The position numbers and the translations under genes are program-made. Below, one piece after another: positions 60,886 through 64,000 of a DNA stretch of 64,000 bases. The notes below the pieces were generated by a model. That model searched no databases. It was not told where the DNA came from and worked only from the letters and a program-made list of their open reading frames with translations. Location of the stretch: assembly GCF_018687715.1 (NCBI RefSeq), contig NC_056758.1, forward strand, positions 5,084,001 to 5,148,000, read 5' to 3'. The number at the start of each line of letters is the position of its first letter. Position 1 is the stretch's first letter. The DNA comes from Carya illinoinensis. Its lineage: Eukaryota > Streptophyta > Magnoliopsida > Fagales > Juglandaceae.

Positions 60886-63800
60886 TCAAACCAACTGCAT
60901 TAGAGTTATTTTTCAGGTGATCAAAGAAGAAATTAAATACCTATTTGTGAGCCCTGTAAATTATAATGATTCTAATTATAATAGTACTGCCGTTTCTCTT
61001 TTTTCACTTCTAGAACCTTTTTCCCTGTGGGGAAAGATCATGGGTTCCATATATACTGATATATATATGAATCTACTGTAATCGGTCATATATTATTATT
61101 ATTGTTATTATTTGCATTTTCTGTTTATCCAGTACAGATCAGCATTTCCTTCTTCCCAATTACAGATTCCCTCTCTTTAAGTTGGAATATACAGCCAACA
61201 GCCACAGTGTAATTAGGATTAAATGAAACCAATATAAATGATAGAAGCACACTTGTTGAGGCGATCTCAGGAAGAGCCCAAAAATCCAAGTCCAAAGAAG
61301 ATCTCAAGCATGCAATGGCATGCAGTACTTGGCGTATTTGTCTGCCTGTACCACACGCCACCGTCCCGTCTTCTCATATATATAGCGTCCTTAATTCCGT
61401 ACTTCTCAAAACGTAAAGACATTAAAAAGGACAACCTTGAAGACAAATTTTCTTTAAAACAAAAAAACAAAACAACAAGAAGAAGATATTAAGTTCACAT
61501 GTAAGTTTTTCATCATCTTTCGTGTTCACGTGAAAGAAACCACTTTACAGTTATTCAAACCACAGAAAAATATTGGTATTGGTAATGCCTCGGGAGGCTT
61601 TAGACTTCAGAGGATTCCATGAGTTTCACGTAGCAGGAAGTGATAAGACACGAGGAGATCAGAATCGTTATCGTTGAAGAGATCATAGTCTCCAGGACAT
61701 GACAGTTGAGGGGATATTTCATGGTCGATTTTCCAATCTGTTCCATCTATTTAGTTTTTCCTTGTTGTTTCTATGAATTTCTATCATCCATCCATCTTTA
61801 TTCCAGACATGACTATTGCAAGAGTTTTAGTCCATAACATTGCAAAGTACGAATTTTGCACACTTAAATCAATCCTACAGTTGGTGCGCAAGTTGCCTGC
61901 TCATCCCGAATGACAACACAACAACCAAATTTCCAGAGTTGAGAATGACGGAAAAGATGGGATTTTTTAGGTTACGGTGTTATATCCATTTTAATTTATT
62001 TGAAATGTTCCTGCTCAACTGAAATCAATTTAATTAAATTTAATTTTAAGCTGATCAGTGTAATATTTAAATACTTAATTCTTAAATTATTAACTTTATT
62101 TTAATTCAAAACTTTTTTACATTTGAAATTCGTAACATTTTTCAACTCAATATATCTTTATACATGAGACTCACAACTTTTTTTAACTTTTTATAAATAG
62201 TACTAAACTTATTTTAATATCAAAACATATCTAAACTCATTTTAGATGGATCTCACGTAACTCACTCTACGTACTTAACTCATTATTATTCATAAAGAAC
62301 TCAACTCAGCTTAACTTAAGTCAACATCCAAATATAGCCTTAAATATATCTCTATAAGACTCACAAAACACTACAATTCACATATAAACTTAAATCATCT
62401 AAAATTATTTCAGCACACAAACGCAGCCAATTGCAAGGAAAACAGTAACCAGGGCGGCCGCTTGTGACACAAGGCCATGAAGAAACGAACTAGCCCTACA
62501 TGTAAGTAACGTAGGACGAACCTCCTCTTATGCCTTCTCATTTGGTTCATTAATTTGCTTTTATCCTTGTTTAAATATGATTCGGACACATGTTCTAAAT
62601 GGAGGCACTTTTGTGAAAAATAATATTCTTACAACTCTATTTTATAAGATATTATTTATTTAAAATAAGGTTGCAAAAAAATTGTACATTTTTATAATTA
62701 GATAGGGCTAGTGGGCCACCCAACACTTATCACAAAAAATGTAGAGATATTTTTTTTATCTTTTTCTAAATATTTTTTTAATATCCTTAATTATTAAGAA
62801 AAAATATAAAATTTCACTAATAATCACTTTTTTAACTATTAAGTAAAAAAATAAATTAAAAAAATTAAAAAAATTAAAATGCTTGAATAATAAAATTGAA
62901 TAGTAAGACGTTTGAGGGGCTCCACTTTGCATTTTCGTTTATAATTATCGAGTCTCACAAATAATTTCTTTTTTCTGTAATTCATTTCTGTTTTTATAAG
63001 AATCTCTAGAGATGTAAAGACAAAAGTAATCTTTTATGATTAATTTAAGAAAACATTTATATTCTATTGATATGATTGAGATGACAAATAGATGGTAATA
63101 CAGTTACGTACATATATCCGAGAAGGGTGGGGTGATTACATCAAGAAATTAGATAGATGCAAATAATAGACATAAATACGTGCTTGTAAATACACGTACG
63201 TACGTTTGAAACTCCCCCTATAACATTTTGGTTTTAATTCGATATTAGATGACTAATTAATTGAAGGCCGATCGAGCTGGCCTGTGACGAGGTTTTCGCT
63301 TGCATAATCGTTGTGGGGGAAGAATATTAGAGTACAACATGAGGTGCAACAGTCACGTGTGGTCTTGAACAGTGAACACACTCGCCATGTCCTCAACTCC
63401 AAGGTTAAAGAGAATTTAGATGCAAAAGGTAGAGAGAGACAACTGAAAAGCTGGGGACCAGACTGACACAAACGGATTCTGATTCCCCATATTCTTTTTC
63501 TCAAGTTTTAAACAGCATTTTCAAATTGCTCCCACATCCCTTGAACATGGACAACTTGTTAATGCAAAAGCAACAACTCATGCCTTGCGATTCCCATTCC
63601 AGTTTGATGTATATGGGGCATGGGGGCGGATTCACGGGTGCTGTGATAATCAGACAACCGTAAAACAGCCTCGAGGTCAGGCATTTTCTTGGACCGTCTT
63701 CCCTTGATTACATTTCAAACAGATTTGCAGAAACTGGGCATGATTCTTGGACAATAGTGTAAGGGTGTTAGGCCTCGGCCCGTGCACTACTGTGCTAGCT

Positions 63801-64000
63801 AGTTGTTGCTCTGAATTCTTTGAAGTGAGTTCTTTCGTGCGACGACCTAGGCCTTAATTCGAGTGTTGGACTGGACTCAAAACCATACCTCCCCTCAAGC
63901 ACCCTGGGCAATAGAAAGCTAGCTGGGGCTCCCGTCGTTTTCTGGAAATTTAAAGCCCTTTCTTACGGCCTTTGTTTTGCTTTCCAGATCCTGCCCCAGG
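60886..64000. other. Gene-free end of the window
   Basis: No gene recognised. From about 61970 to 62343 lies an AT-rich repeat ending AACATCCAAATATAGCC, the inverse of the GGCTATATTTGGATGTT motif seen at ends of Tourist-like elements. Another AT-rich block (about 62740-62930) resembles those at 38.9 and 52.9 kb. An open frame at 63253-63504 on the minus strand lacks a domain. The GC-richer final 500 bp may be the leader of a gene that starts beyond the window. Confidence 0.5.

Noticed and set aside
63253..63504. Minus-strand open frame with several cysteines, considered as a secreted peptide
   Set aside because: No signal peptide at its start, cysteine spacing fits no family I know, and its first codon is not a convincing start.

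Overview
The window reads as nuclear DNA of a flowering plant, most likely a woody eudicot. It is AT-rich, its genes have GT-AG introns, it carries many GA/CT and TA microsatellites, and it holds plant LTR retrotransposons, hAT, CACTA and Tourist-like elements. The style of the short dispersed repeats suggests Fagales (walnut, pecan or oak relatives), but that is an impression only. There is no sign of bacterial or organellar DNA.

The first 24 kb is a transposon graveyard. A hAT transposase remnant (about 2376-5141) is split by a solo LTR with an exact 5-bp target duplication. Small TIR elements follow at 7135-7905 and 8086-8224. Tandem arrays fill 10.9-11.6 kb. A Ty3/Gypsy remnant (12512-16690, duplication CGTAG) sits inside an older LTR-like repeat. 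A Ty1/Copia element on the minus strand (16967-23662) is itself interrupted by a complete hAT element (17828-21209) with TIRs and an 8-bp duplication. No intact transposase or polymerase gene was found.

From 31 kb on, the window is genic, with four credible genes: an HD-Zip II transcription factor (HAT22 type, + strand, 3 exons), a short CLE peptide precursor (+, single exon, 63 aa), a xyloglucan endotransglucosylase/hydrolase (XTH6/7 type, - strand, 4 exons, 291 aa) and an EPFL2-type cysteine-rich peptide (+, 3 exons, 129 aa). From memory, Arabidopsis has HAT22, XTH7 and EPFL2 as consecutive loci (At4g37790, At4g37800, At4g37810), so this looks like a conserved gene block expanded by repeats, with a CLE gene between the first two members. 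The genes concern transcription control, wall loosening and peptide signalling in growth. They are separate transcription units, and co-regulation is not shown by the sequence.

The spaces between genes hold several families of short AT-rich TIR elements in multiple copies, a tRNA-derived SINE-like element, a 5'-truncated LINE with target duplications, LTR fragments, and one stretch (42.7-47 kb) with gene-like texture that I could not identify. Nothing here is a clearly new biological system. The most interesting points are the conserved block with its extra CLE gene, the nested transposons with readable target duplications, and microsatellites sitting on splice sites and stop codons.
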